A DNA stretch of 64,000 nt from Candidatus Rhodoferax bjergmarkensis (GTDB lineage Bacteria > Pseudomonadota > Gammaproteobacteria > Burkholderiales > Burkholderiaceae_C), in the NCBI GenBank assembly GCA_016708345.1, contig JADJFX010000002.1:62001-126000 (forward strand). The letters are read 5' to 3'. Position numbers and translations under genes: made by a program. Under the pieces are notes generated by a model. The model was not told the DNA's origin and searched no databases. It was given only the letters and a program-made list of their open reading frames with translations. Positions 54,054-61,339 of this stretch are shown piece after piece. Each line of letters begins with the position of its first letter. Position 1 is the first letter of the stretch.

Positions 54054-55867
54054 ATGCGGATCCCACTGAACTCTACGCGGCTGACAACACATCCGACAGG
54101 CTGCTTTTAAGCCGGGCACTGCGGGCGGCATTTTTTGCTTGCGCGTTCCTGTTGACCAGTTTGATTGTGAGTGGTGCTCTATTTACATTGCGAACCGCAG
54201 CCACTGTCTGCATCTTTAGCGTGCTTGGCCTGAGCTATTTATTGCTGCAGCGGTCCATACGTCTGGGTATGGCTGTTTTTGTGGTCGGCATTTGGTTAAG
54301 TGTTTCATGGGTTACTGTCTGGTATGCAGGGATTCATAGTAGCAACTGGGTTGTTTACGTCGTCCTGATCACGCTCACAGGCTGGGTCATGGGAAGCCGC
54401 TGGTTGATTGGCATCACCGCTGCAACAGTTGCTTTTGCCATGGGGCTGGGGGGCGCAGAACTTCTGGGCCTGTATCGCCCCACACCGCGCGCCAGTGTGT
54501 GGGTAGTCTGTGCAATCCTGGTCAGTGCACTCATTCTTATCAGCTACGTTACGGCCCTTGCCAACCGAAGCCTGCGCCAAGGGCGCGACCATGCGCTGAG
54601 CTTGGCCAGGGAGCTTGAGGCCCAAAACCGGATGCTGGTTCGGCGTGAACAGGATCTGCAGATGATTTTGGACCACGTTCCAGCTGGTATCGCCTCATTT
54701 GATGCGCAATCACGGCTGCGTTATGGCAACCAGCGTTATGCCACGCTGTTTGGTGCAAAGCCCGAAGATATTGTGGGGAAAAACGTTTCTCAATACGTGC
54801 CCCAAGCGGCACTTGATGTGCTGCTTCAGCAATGGAACAAGAGCCTTGGCGGCGAGCGGGGTGGCTACCGCCGTGAATCAAAAATCCGGTCACTGGCGAA
54901 ACCAGCATCATTGATGTTCAATTGGTTCCCGGAGTTCAATGCCGGGCAGGTGACGGGGCTGTTTGGACTGGTGATGGATGTGACCGAGAAAGTTGCCTCC
55001 GAGGCGCGATTTCGTGAACTCAACGACACGCTGGAGCGAAGAGTGGAACAGCGCACGCAAGAACTTGAAGCCACCATGGAGCGGCTGCGTCACTCGCAGG
55101 AGGAACTCGTTTGCAGCGAGACGCGTGCAGCCTTGAGTTCCCTTGTGAGCAGCGTCTCGCACGAACTCAGCACGCCGCTGGGCAACAGCTTGATGACCGC
55201 CACCACGCTGGTTGACCAAAGCAAAACCTTTCAAAGGTTGATTGACCGCCACCAACTCAAACGCTCTGACCTGAACGTCTTTGTTGGCATGGTGCATGAA
55301 GGCAATGACTTGATGGCGCGCAACCTTCACCGGGCGTCTGAATTGCTGAAAAATTTCAGGCAGGTCGCCAACGACCAGGCCAGTGAAGAGCGCCGCTGCT
55401 TTGATTTGGCAACCATGGTGGAGGAAATTGTGGGAACCCTCAAACCAAGCCTCAAACGCCACCCGCAGCAGATTGTTTTGAACATACCGGACGGTATCGT
55501 CATGGACAGCCATCCTGGCCCACTCGGTCAGGTCATCATCAACCTGATCAACAACGCCTACCTGCATGCCTTTGAGGGCCGCACTGATGGCGTACTGAAC
55601 ATCAGTGCAGAGGTCGTCGATCACAAGAAAGTCGTGCTGCGCATTGCCGACAATGGCCTAGGCATTCCAGAGGAAAACCTTGCCCGCCTTTTTGATCCGT
55701 TCTTCAGCACCAAAAAAGGCAAGGGGGGCACCGGGCTGGGCATGAGCATTGTGCACAACCTGGTCAGCAAAACACTCAATGGTTCGATCACCGTGCATTC
55801 TCAAGTCGGCGTGGGAACCTGTTTTGAAGTTCAGCTTGCGCTGATAGCGCCTATAGCTGATCCGTGA
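54050..55867 (+). CDS. Membrane PAS sensor histidine kinase
   Basis: About 605 residues. Six membrane helices (about 25-185), PAS domain (about 215-330), HisKA-type dimerisation region with the phospho-His in 'LVSSVSHELSTPLGNSL', and HATPase ('NLINNAYLHAFEG', 'DNGLGIPEENLARLFDPFF', 'GTGLGMSIVHNL'). The ATG at 54050 overlaps the hydrolase stop as ATGA, so translation was coupled to that gene; the premature stop upstream could reduce it. No response regulator is adjacent. Its end abuts the convergent rsxB gene without spacing. Confidence 0.92.
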   Translation: MNADPTELYAADNTSDRLLLSRALRAAFFACAFLLTSLIVSGALFTLRTAATVCIFSVLGLSYLLLQRSIRLGMAVFVVGIWLSVSWVTVWYAGIHSSNWVVYVVLITLTGWVMGSRWLIGITAATVAFAMGLGGAELLGLYRPTPRASVWVVCAILVSALILISYVTALANRSLRQGRDHALSLARELEAQNRMLVRREQDLQMILDHVPAGIASFDAQSRLRYGNQRYATLFGAKPEDIVGKNVSQYVPQAALDVLLQQWNKSLGGERGGYRRESKIRSLAKPASLMFNWFPEFNAGQVTGLFGLVMDVTEKVASEARFRELNDTLERRVEQRTQELEATMERLRHSQEELVCSETRAALSSLVSSVSHELSTPLGNSLMTATTLVDQSKTFQRLIDRHQLKRSDLNVFVGMVHEGNDLMARNLHRASELLKNFRQVANDQASEERRCFDLATMVEEIVGTLKPSLKRHPQQIVLNIPDGIVMDSHPGPLGQVIINLINNAYLHAFEGRTDGVLNISAEVVDHKKVVLRIADNGLGIPEENLARLFDPFFSTKKGKGGTGLGMSIVHNLVSKTLNGSITVHSQVGVGTCFEVQLALIAPIADP

Positions 55868-56536
55868 TCAGTGACGCTTGGGGTCTGCCGCCCGTGCAGC
55901 ACGTGACCGGGCCAAGGCGGCTTCAATCACCTGGCGTTTTTTGTCCAGGACGGCAGGGTCCGTGTGCTGGGAATGATGGGCCAGGTCCGCCAGCTTGGTG
56001 CGTGCTATTTCTTCAAGCCTTTTTTGGCTTTCCCGCACGTCCTGATTGCGCCGATAGCTATTAAATTCATAGCGATTTCGGGCCAGTTCCGCCTGTGAAG
56101 GTGACCATGCAGCCCACCCGGTGGCGCTGCCGCTCACATTTTCCAGCGCAATGCAGTCAACCGGGCACACGGGCACACACAGTTCACAGCCGGTGCAGTA
56201 AGCCTCAATCACGGTGTGCATCAGCTTGTTGCTGCCCATGATGGCATCAGTGGGGCAGGCCTTGATGCACAAGGTGCAGCCAATGCACCAGTTCTCGTCA
56301 ATCACCGCCAGTGTGCGCGGTGCCTCCAAGCCATTTTGCGGGTTGAGTTCACAGACGGCTTGGCCCGTGATCGCAGCGAGCCTGGCAATGCCCTGCGCCC
56401 CCCCGGGCGGGCATTGGTTGATACCTGCAGCGCCATCGGCTACAGCCTTTGCGTAGGCCGCGCAGTCAGGGTAGCCGCAGCGCGTGCATTGCGTTTGGGG
56501 CAGTTCCGCCAAAATTTGGCTTGCCAACACTTTCAT
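55868..56536 (-). CDS. rsxB: RnfB/RsxB-type ferredoxin subunit
   Basis: 222 residues. N-terminal 4Fe-4S motif ('CTRCGYPDC'), then two ferredoxin motifs ('CIGCTLCIKACP', 'CTGCELCVPVCPVDC'). No other rnf/rsx gene is present; stand-alone RsxB proteins are common in Burkholderiales, and the electron partner is unknown. It overlaps the phaZ stop (ATGA), so the two are coupled. Codons 155-173 contain a degenerate antisense copy of the 57-bp repeat (56018-56074). Confidence 0.9.
   Translation of the reverse strand: MKVLASQILAELPQTQCTRCGYPDCAAYAKAVADGAAGINQCPPGGAQGIARLAAITGQAVCELNPQNGLEAPRTLAVIDENWCIGCTLCIKACPTDAIMGSNKLMHTVIEAYCTGCELCVPVCPVDCIALENVSGSATGWAAWSPSQAELARNRYEFNSYRRNQDVRESQKRLEEIARTKLADLAHHSQHTDPAVLDKKRQVIEAALARSRAARAADPKRH
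56018..56074 (+). repeat. 57-bp dispersed repeat, degenerate copy inside rsxB
   Basis: Matches the 42855-42911 copy over its last 47 bp at about 36 positions (cccgcacgtcc then ctattaaattcatag). The first ten bases do not match. It lies antisense to rsxB in the variable C-terminal linker, and its borders fall on codon boundaries. Confidence 0.5.
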
Positions 56537-57471
56537 GCCGCAGATTTGGCTGGCTGGTGGCTTTGAATGAATGATTTGACCTGCGGGTACACCATCTCGC
56601 GCCAGCGCCTGCCGCTGAAAATGCCGTAGTGCCCGGCACCTTTGGCTTCCATGTGTTTTTTTTGTGCCTGCGACACGCCGCTGCAGATGCTGTGTACGGC
56701 CTCGGTCTGGCCGGAGCCGGACGGAAAATTGCTGGGAACCCGGTAAATCACGTTGTGCTCAAACCAGTTGTGGCTCTTGTTCATGGCAAGGTTGTTGACG
56801 GCGGTGGGAGATTTGCGCGCGTCAATCGGGCCACCCATCATGGTCATGCTCCAGGGGGTCAACTCGCCCCGGCTGGCCATCAGGGATACAGCGGCCAGCA
56901 CCGGCACCGTTGGCTGGCACACGCTCATCACATGGCAATTGCCGTAAATACCCTGCAGGTGCCGAATGAACTCCTGCACATAGTTCACATAATCGTCCAG
57001 ATGAAACCTGCCATCCGACAAAGGCACCAGCCGGGCGTTCTTCCAATCGGTGATATAGACCTTGTGGTCTTGGAGCATGGTTTTAACGGTGTCGCGCAAC
57101 AGCGTTGCATAGTGGCCCGACAGTGGTGCCACGATCAGCACGGCTGGCTGCTCCTTGAGCTTGTTCAGTGTGGACGGGTCGTCCGTCAAGCGCTTGAACC
57201 GGCGCAGCTGACAAAAAGGCTTCTCAATTTCAACGCGCTCGTGAATGGCAACCCCCACGCCATCCACATCAATCGTTCGCAGGCCAAATTCCGGTTTTTC
57301 GTAGTCTTTGCCCAAACGGTGAATGAGGTCATAGCCAGCTGAAAGTCGCTGGGCAAACGGGTTTTGCCCCAGCACCGACAAGGGGTTGGCAAAGGCCTTG
57401 GCGGCAGTCTGCGCCATGTCGGTAAAGGGCTCCATCAGGGAGCGCTGGGCTTCGTAGAGTTGGTAAAGCAT
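56533..57471 (-). CDS. phaZ: Intracellular PHB depolymerase, internally deleted
   Basis: The N-terminal part (MLYQLYEAQRSLMEP...) and C-terminal part ('HYGIFSGRRWREMVYP') match PhaZ depolymerases of polyhydroxybutyrate granules. The nucleophile Cys is present in 'MSVCQPTVP' and the catalytic His in 'GAGHYGIFSG'. The frame is open but only 312 residues long; the family is about 400-plus. 'NVIYRVPSNFP' joins directly to 'SGSGQTEAVHSICSG', so roughly 100 residues are missing, including the segment that should hold the catalytic Asp before 'GxGQT'. A TCCG is found at the joint, compatible with a small-repeat deletion. Activity is unlikely. Confidence 0.8.
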   Translation of the reverse strand: MLYQLYEAQRSLMEPFTDMAQTAAKAFANPLSVLGQNPFAQRLSAGYDLIHRLGKDYEKPEFGLRTIDVDGVGVAIHERVEIEKPFCQLRRFKRLTDDPSTLNKLKEQPAVLIVAPLSGHYATLLRDTVKTMLQDHKVYITDWKNARLVPLSDGRFHLDDYVNYVQEFIRHLQGIYGNCHVMSVCQPTVPVLAAVSLMASRGELTPWSMTMMGGPIDARKSPTAVNNLAMNKSHNWFEHNVIYRVPSNFPSGSGQTEAVHSICSGVSQAQKKHMEAKGAGHYGIFSGRRWREMVYPQVKSFIQSHQPAKSAA

Positions 57472-57828
57472 GGTCAAACCCTTTCCTGAAATGTTGCACT
57501 GCAGCATATCATTTTTTTGGGAATTTGTTTTGATCACGCCCCGCGCGGCACAGTAGCTGTTCAAGATGCTGGCGTCATAGCCCTCAAAGCTGGATGGCGC
57601 AGGAGGTCTAGGCGGCATACCGGCGCACCCACCAACACCGCAGACCGGGAGGGCCACGGCGGGCGAGGAGAAATATGGTTTGCTGCCGGTGGGTATCGCA
57701 CTCCACAAGCTTTTGCAATCTTGCAGATAAAAAAGGCCATTTGCGCAATCAGGGCAAGCGCAGACAGCTCCTTTATTTATAGCAAAAAAGGCTGCCAGCC
57801 TTATCCGGCCTTCCTATTCCAGCCTGAT
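57472..57828. other. Intergenic region with one repeat copy
   Basis: About 357 bp between phaZ and a broken TPR gene. The minus-strand frame upstream of phaZ stays open to 57708 ('ALPVCGVGGCAG', 'PPRPPAPSSFEGYD') but has no recognisable similarity. A 57-bp repeat lies at 57728-57784. Confidence 0.5.
57728..57784 (+). repeat. 57-bp dispersed repeat, intergenic copy
   Basis: A variant copy with core GCGCAGACAGCTCC and end tttatagca. It has the same 57-bp length, with mismatches mainly in the left half. Confidence 0.65.
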
Positions 57829-58424
57829 TTATCCCGCCTGTTTGCGCAAACTCGCGGCGCGTTTTTCCATGGTGGCGGCTTCTTTTGGCTTTTTATTGGC
57901 CCGCAGCACAGGGGCAAGCTGCTCCAGGGCGTAGGCGATGAGACCCACACTTTTGGCGCTTTCTCTCAGCTTCAGGCCTTCGCGCAAGTGCGCCTCGGCC
58001 TCGGCGTTGCGCCCCAGGGCAGCGTAGGCCCGCCCAGGTTCACCAGGGTCTGCGCAATGTCGGGGTGGCTGTCAGCAAAATTGGCTCGGCGTATGGCCAG
58101 CGCCTGCTGCAGCAAGGGCAGGGCCTTGTCCGCGACACCCAGCGCCAAGTGCGTAAACGCCATATTGTTCATGGAAAGAGCAATGTCTGGGTGCTGCGCA
58201 GGCAGAATCTGCGTCTTCAGGGCCAGTGACTTTTCATGGAAATCCAAAGCCTCTGCGTAGCGTCCCATGTTGCCGTACAACACTGCGAGGTTGTTGTAGG
58301 CATTGACATACAGGCAGATTGCGATATTGATCCCTGCGAAGATGGCCGCCGTGCTTGGGTTGTGCTCTGGCTGAATACACCCTGCTTGCAGAAAAACCGC
58401 CGAAAATCCGATGAGCACCGTCAA
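57829..58424 (-). pseudogene. TPR-repeat protein, frameshifted
   Basis: The first frame (ATG 58424) starts with a lipoprotein-like segment ('AVFLQAGC') and contains TPR units of kinesin-light-chain type ('NAYNNLAVLYGNMGRYAEAL', 'MNNMAFTHLALGVADKA'). It leaves the family after 'AQTLVNLGG' near 58030. Restoring one base (GGCGGGCC to GGCCGGGCC) continues as 'AYAALGRNAEAEAHLREGL' to a stop at 57829. The segment between 'HNPSTAAI' and 'NAYNNLAV' also looks altered. Its partner is unknown. Confidence 0.75.
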
Positions 58425-58580
58425 AGCTGCAGCAAAAAAGGTGTGCTAGTGTTGGCAAAAAAATGAAGTTTTGGTGTGGTTTTTGCAGATATTCGCAGAC
58501 AGGCTCATGAACAGAAAATTCTCGCTAAAACACAGTAGGTGGCTAGGGCGACAGGGTGCCGCATGCCAGTGGGCGGGAAT

Positions 58581-58600
58581 TCTCTCTCTCTCTCTCTCTC
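58581..58600. repeat. (TC)10 dinucleotide tract
   Basis: Ten uninterrupted TC units followed by one further T. It lies in the 216-bp gap between the TPR and the PAS-LuxR pseudogenes. No supported gene reads through it. Confidence 0.9.
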
Positions 58601-58640
58601 TTGTCAATGCTGATCTGAGCGGCAGGAAGCAGTCAACGTA

Positions 58641-59182
58641 TCACCCCGCCATCAGCTTGTGCACCAGGTCGCCGGTGGTGGACGCCTTGTATTTGCGCAG
58701 CAAACGGGCGCGGTAAATTTCAACCGTGCGGTGGCTGATGGTGAGCACACGGCCAATCTCCTTGCTGGTCAGGCCTTCCATCAGATGCGCAGCCACTTCG
58801 CGCTCTCTTGCGGTCAATTCGGCCTTGACCGGGCGGCGCGAGCTCAGGTCTTCAAAGACCAGATGCCCACTTCATGCGGTGCCGCTGGATTGAGCGCCCG
58901 ACCCGTGACGTGGCACCAGAAGGTCTCACCGCTGGCGCGCTTCATGATGCGCTCGTCGGAATAGGTGCCGTGGCGATTCAATATCGGCGCAATGCGCGAG
59001 CCGGTGCGCTCAAACTCAATGGCACTGGGGTACAGCACCTGAAACGACTGCCCCAGCAGCAACTCACGGGAGGCACTAAACATCTCACACAGTTGGCGAT
59101 TGCAGTCCACCATGACGCGGTTGCGCGATACCGCCAGCCCGACAGGGGCCAAATCAAATGCGAGGCGGTAGTCGACGTTCAT
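58641..59182 (-). pseudogene. PAS-LuxR type transcriptional regulator, frameshifted
   Basis: The first frame (ATG 59182, 'MNVDYRLAFDLAPVGLAV') is a PAS domain ending 'HEVGIWSLKT', then a stop at 58844. One base added in 'tctttgaag' (to tctttcgaag) restores 'WSFEDLSSRRPVKAELTARE', with the C-terminal LuxR helix-turn-helix 'LTSKEIGRVLTISHRTVEIY' and stop at 58641. The whole is about 180 residues. It lies divergent from the CoA-transferase genes and was probably their regulator. Without the shift the DNA-binding domain is not translated. Confidence 0.85.
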
Positions 59183-59235
59183 GGTGATGTGGACGGAGGA
59201 ACCAAGCGGAACTAAGGGTTTGTACGTTACGAAAA

Positions 59236-59257
59236 ACTACGTATAAGCTTAAGTAGT
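59236..59257. promoter_or_regulatory. Candidate operator dyad before the CoA-transferase genes
   Basis: ACTAC and GTAGT form an inverted repeat around gtataagcttaa, with GTACG and CGTAC further out (59222-59226 and 59260-59264). It lies between the divergent PAS-LuxR regulator and the scoA pseudogene and may be the regulator's site. Confidence 0.4.
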
Positions 59258-59295
59258 ATCGTACGGCAACTGTTTCTTATCTGGAGAAAACTTAC

Positions 59296-59746
59296 GTGAA
59301 CAAAATATACCCAAGTGCTGGTCAGGCACTGCAAGGCCTTGTCAGAGATGGCCAACTGCTGGCGGTAGGCGGCTTTGGCCTGTGCGGGGGGGGCCGGCAT
59401 TCCGGCGTTTTTCACCCGCACAGGCGTTGGCACACTGGTGGCTGAAGGCAAGGAAACGCGGGAGTTTGACGGTCGTATTTACGTCATGGAGCGCTCGCTG
59501 GTGCCCGAGGTGTCGCTGGTCAAGGCGTGGAAGGCGGACAAGAGCGGCAACCTGATTTTCCGGCGCACTGCGCGCAATTTCAACCGGCGGTGGCCATGGC
59601 CGGTCGGACCACGGTGGTGGAGGTGGAAGAGATTGTCGAAGTCGGCACTTTTGACCCAGACTCTGTGCATCTGCCGGGCATTTATGTCCACCGCATCGTC
59701 CTCAATACGACGCCTGAAAAGCGGATTGAGAAAAGAACCACCGATA
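59296..59746 (+). pseudogene. scoA: 3-oxoacid CoA-transferase subunit A, deleted and frameshifted
   Basis: GTG 59296 with 'ggagaaaa' upstream starts 'VNKIYPSAGQALQGLVRDGQ' and reads to 'GGFGLCG'. The sequence then jumps, one frame away, to 'GAGIPAFFTRTGVGTL'. Roughly 85 codons of the family's ~235 are missing, the joint being a GGGGGGGG run near 59386-59393. A second shift by one base occurs after 'RRTARNFN' (ACCGGCG for ACCCGGCG); the rest reads 'AVAMAGRTTVVEVEEIVEVG' to 'PEKRIEKRTT'. A MITE-like element then replaces the normal end. The enzyme activates acetoacetate or similar acids with succinyl-CoA; this copy cannot. Confidence 0.9.
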
Positions 59747-59848
59747 ATTCCATTTCCATATCAATCCGACATGTTGTTGCTTCGCCTTGCCGTGCTATAG
59801 CACTGTCTGCGGCTTCGCGCCTAATGTCGCATCGATCTGAAAACGGAA
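59747..59848. mobile_element. MITE-like element with terminal inverted repeats, short copy
   Basis: 102 bp. The left end at 59747-59772 (attccatttcc...ccgacat) and right end at 59824-59848 (atgtcgcatcgatctg...) are the same inverted repeats as in 22289-22549, but the ~160-bp interior is missing. It sits at the 3' end of scoA, and the frame of its second half reads through the element into scoB. Confidence 0.7.
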
Positions 59849-59871
59849 AACGTTTGCTAAGGAGTTTGAAC

Positions 59872-60509
59872 ATGGCTTGGACACACGACGAAATGGCGGC
59901 CAAAGCGGCGCTGGAACTTTATGACGGGTTTTACGTCAACCTAGGGATTGGCTTGCCAACCCTGGTTGCCAACTTTGTCAACCCGGACATCGAAGTCTGG
60001 CTGCAAAGCGAAAACGGCATGCTGGGCATCGGCCCGTTTCCACCGAAGACGAGGTCGATGCCGATCTGATCAACGCGGGCAAACAAACCGTCACCACCAT
60101 CCCCGGCTCCAGCATTTTTGGCAGCCATGACAGCTTTGCCATGATTCGGGGTGGCAAGGTCAACCTGAGCATTCTGGGTGCCATGCAAGTGAGTGAACAA
60201 GGCGACCTTGCCAACTGGATGATTCCCGGCAAGATGGTCAAGGGCATGGGCGGTGCGATGGACCTGGTGGGCGGCGTCAAGAGCGTGGTAGTGCTGATGG
60301 AGCACGTGGCCAAGAAGAAGGACGGCACCATTGATCTGAAAATACTGCCCCAGTGCACGCTGCCCCTCACCGGTGTGGCGGTGGTGGACCGCATCATCAC
60401 CGATCTGGCGGTGCTGGACATCACACCCCACGGCCTTAAAGTGGTGGAAATGGCCCCCGGCGTGACGCGCGAGGAATTGCAGGCCAAAACCGGCGTGGCG
60501 CTGCACTGA
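59872..60509 (+). pseudogene. scoB: 3-oxoacid CoA-transferase subunit B, frameshifted
   Basis: ATG 59872 with 'aaggag' upstream reads 'MAWTHDEMAAKAALELYDG' to the active-site segment 'SENGMLGIGPFP' (the Glu is the family's catalytic residue). The frame then breaks: 'tttccaccgaag' should be 'tttcccaccgaag'. The rest, from 'EDEVDADLINAGKQTVTT' to 'REELQAKTGVALH', is intact to 60509. One missing C in a CCC run explains it. Together with the scoA damage the whole enzyme appears lost. Confidence 0.9.
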
Positions 60510-60533
60510 TCGCCAGACGCCTGAGCGTGAATG

Positions 60534-61334
60534 TCAACCAGGCTCAGTCATCACCCAGCCGATGCGCGAAAATTCGTCGCACAGCTGGGCACGCACTTCA
60601 GGCCCCAAGTGGGCCAAGGGGTCGGCTTGCCGCAGTTCATCGATTGATATGCGCTGGCCTTTTCTTGCAAATAGAATGCTGTTGCTTTTTGCTTTGGACG
60701 CAACTTCCACCAGGTTGCCATCAAATGCCTCGGACAAACGGGATGTGAACACACTGTGCCCCGGGGTGGTCGTGATGCAAGTTGGCCACCAGCAGGCCCT
60801 GCGGCGTCAGCACCTCAAAACAATGCTGGTAAAAACGCCGTGAACACAGGCTTGGCGGCTGGCCTTTGTGGTCAAAACCGTCGACCAGCAAAACATCAAA
60901 CCGCAAGGATGTTTCTCGAACAAACTGCGCACCGTCGGCGCAAACCAGGGTGATTCGCTCCTTCTCCTCGGGCACACCAAACTGCTGGCTCAGTGCTATC
61001 ACAGGGGGTTGATTTCAATGACGGTAAAGCGTGTTTCCGGCAGGTGGCGATAACAAAACTTGAGCAGGGAACCACCGCCCAGGCCAATCATGCCAATGTG
61101 GGCCGGGCGGCTGTCGAACAGCAAAAAACCCATCATCGTGCGGGTGTAGTCCACAGCGAGTTGCGTGGGTTGCGCGCTGCACATGCGGCTTTGCAACTGG
61201 TCCAGCGTGAAATACAGCGATTTGGTCGTGCCGTTGTCCAGCACGAAAGGCTCGCGGTGTTCTCCTTCAACATCCTCATAGGGTTTGAAAATGTTGGCGT
61301 GGTCGGGCAGGGTATGGCTCACTTTAAATATCAC
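60534..61334 (-). pseudogene. Spermidine-synthase-like protein, two frameshifts
   Basis: Three frames in series read as one protein of the spermidine synthase/SAM methyltransferase fold. From ATG 61334 ('MIFKVSHTLPDHANIF') to 'IGMIGLGGGSLLKFCY' and 'FTVIEINP' is the nucleotide-binding half. Next comes 'IALSQQFGVPEEKERITLVC' with 'FDVLLVDGFDHKGQPPSL', then 'VFTSRLSEAFDGNLVEV' to the end. The shifts are near 61005 (one base lost after AACCCCC) and near 60745 (TGTGTT, a two-base loss or one-base gain). The family may not make spermidine; these short homologues are often uncharacterised. Confidence 0.8.
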
Positions 61335-61339
61335 TCACT

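Noticed and set aside
58471..58716. Plus-strand frame reading through the TC tract ('SLSLSLS')
   Set aside because: No ribosome-binding site, no similarity, and it runs antisense into the end of the PAS-LuxR pseudogene.
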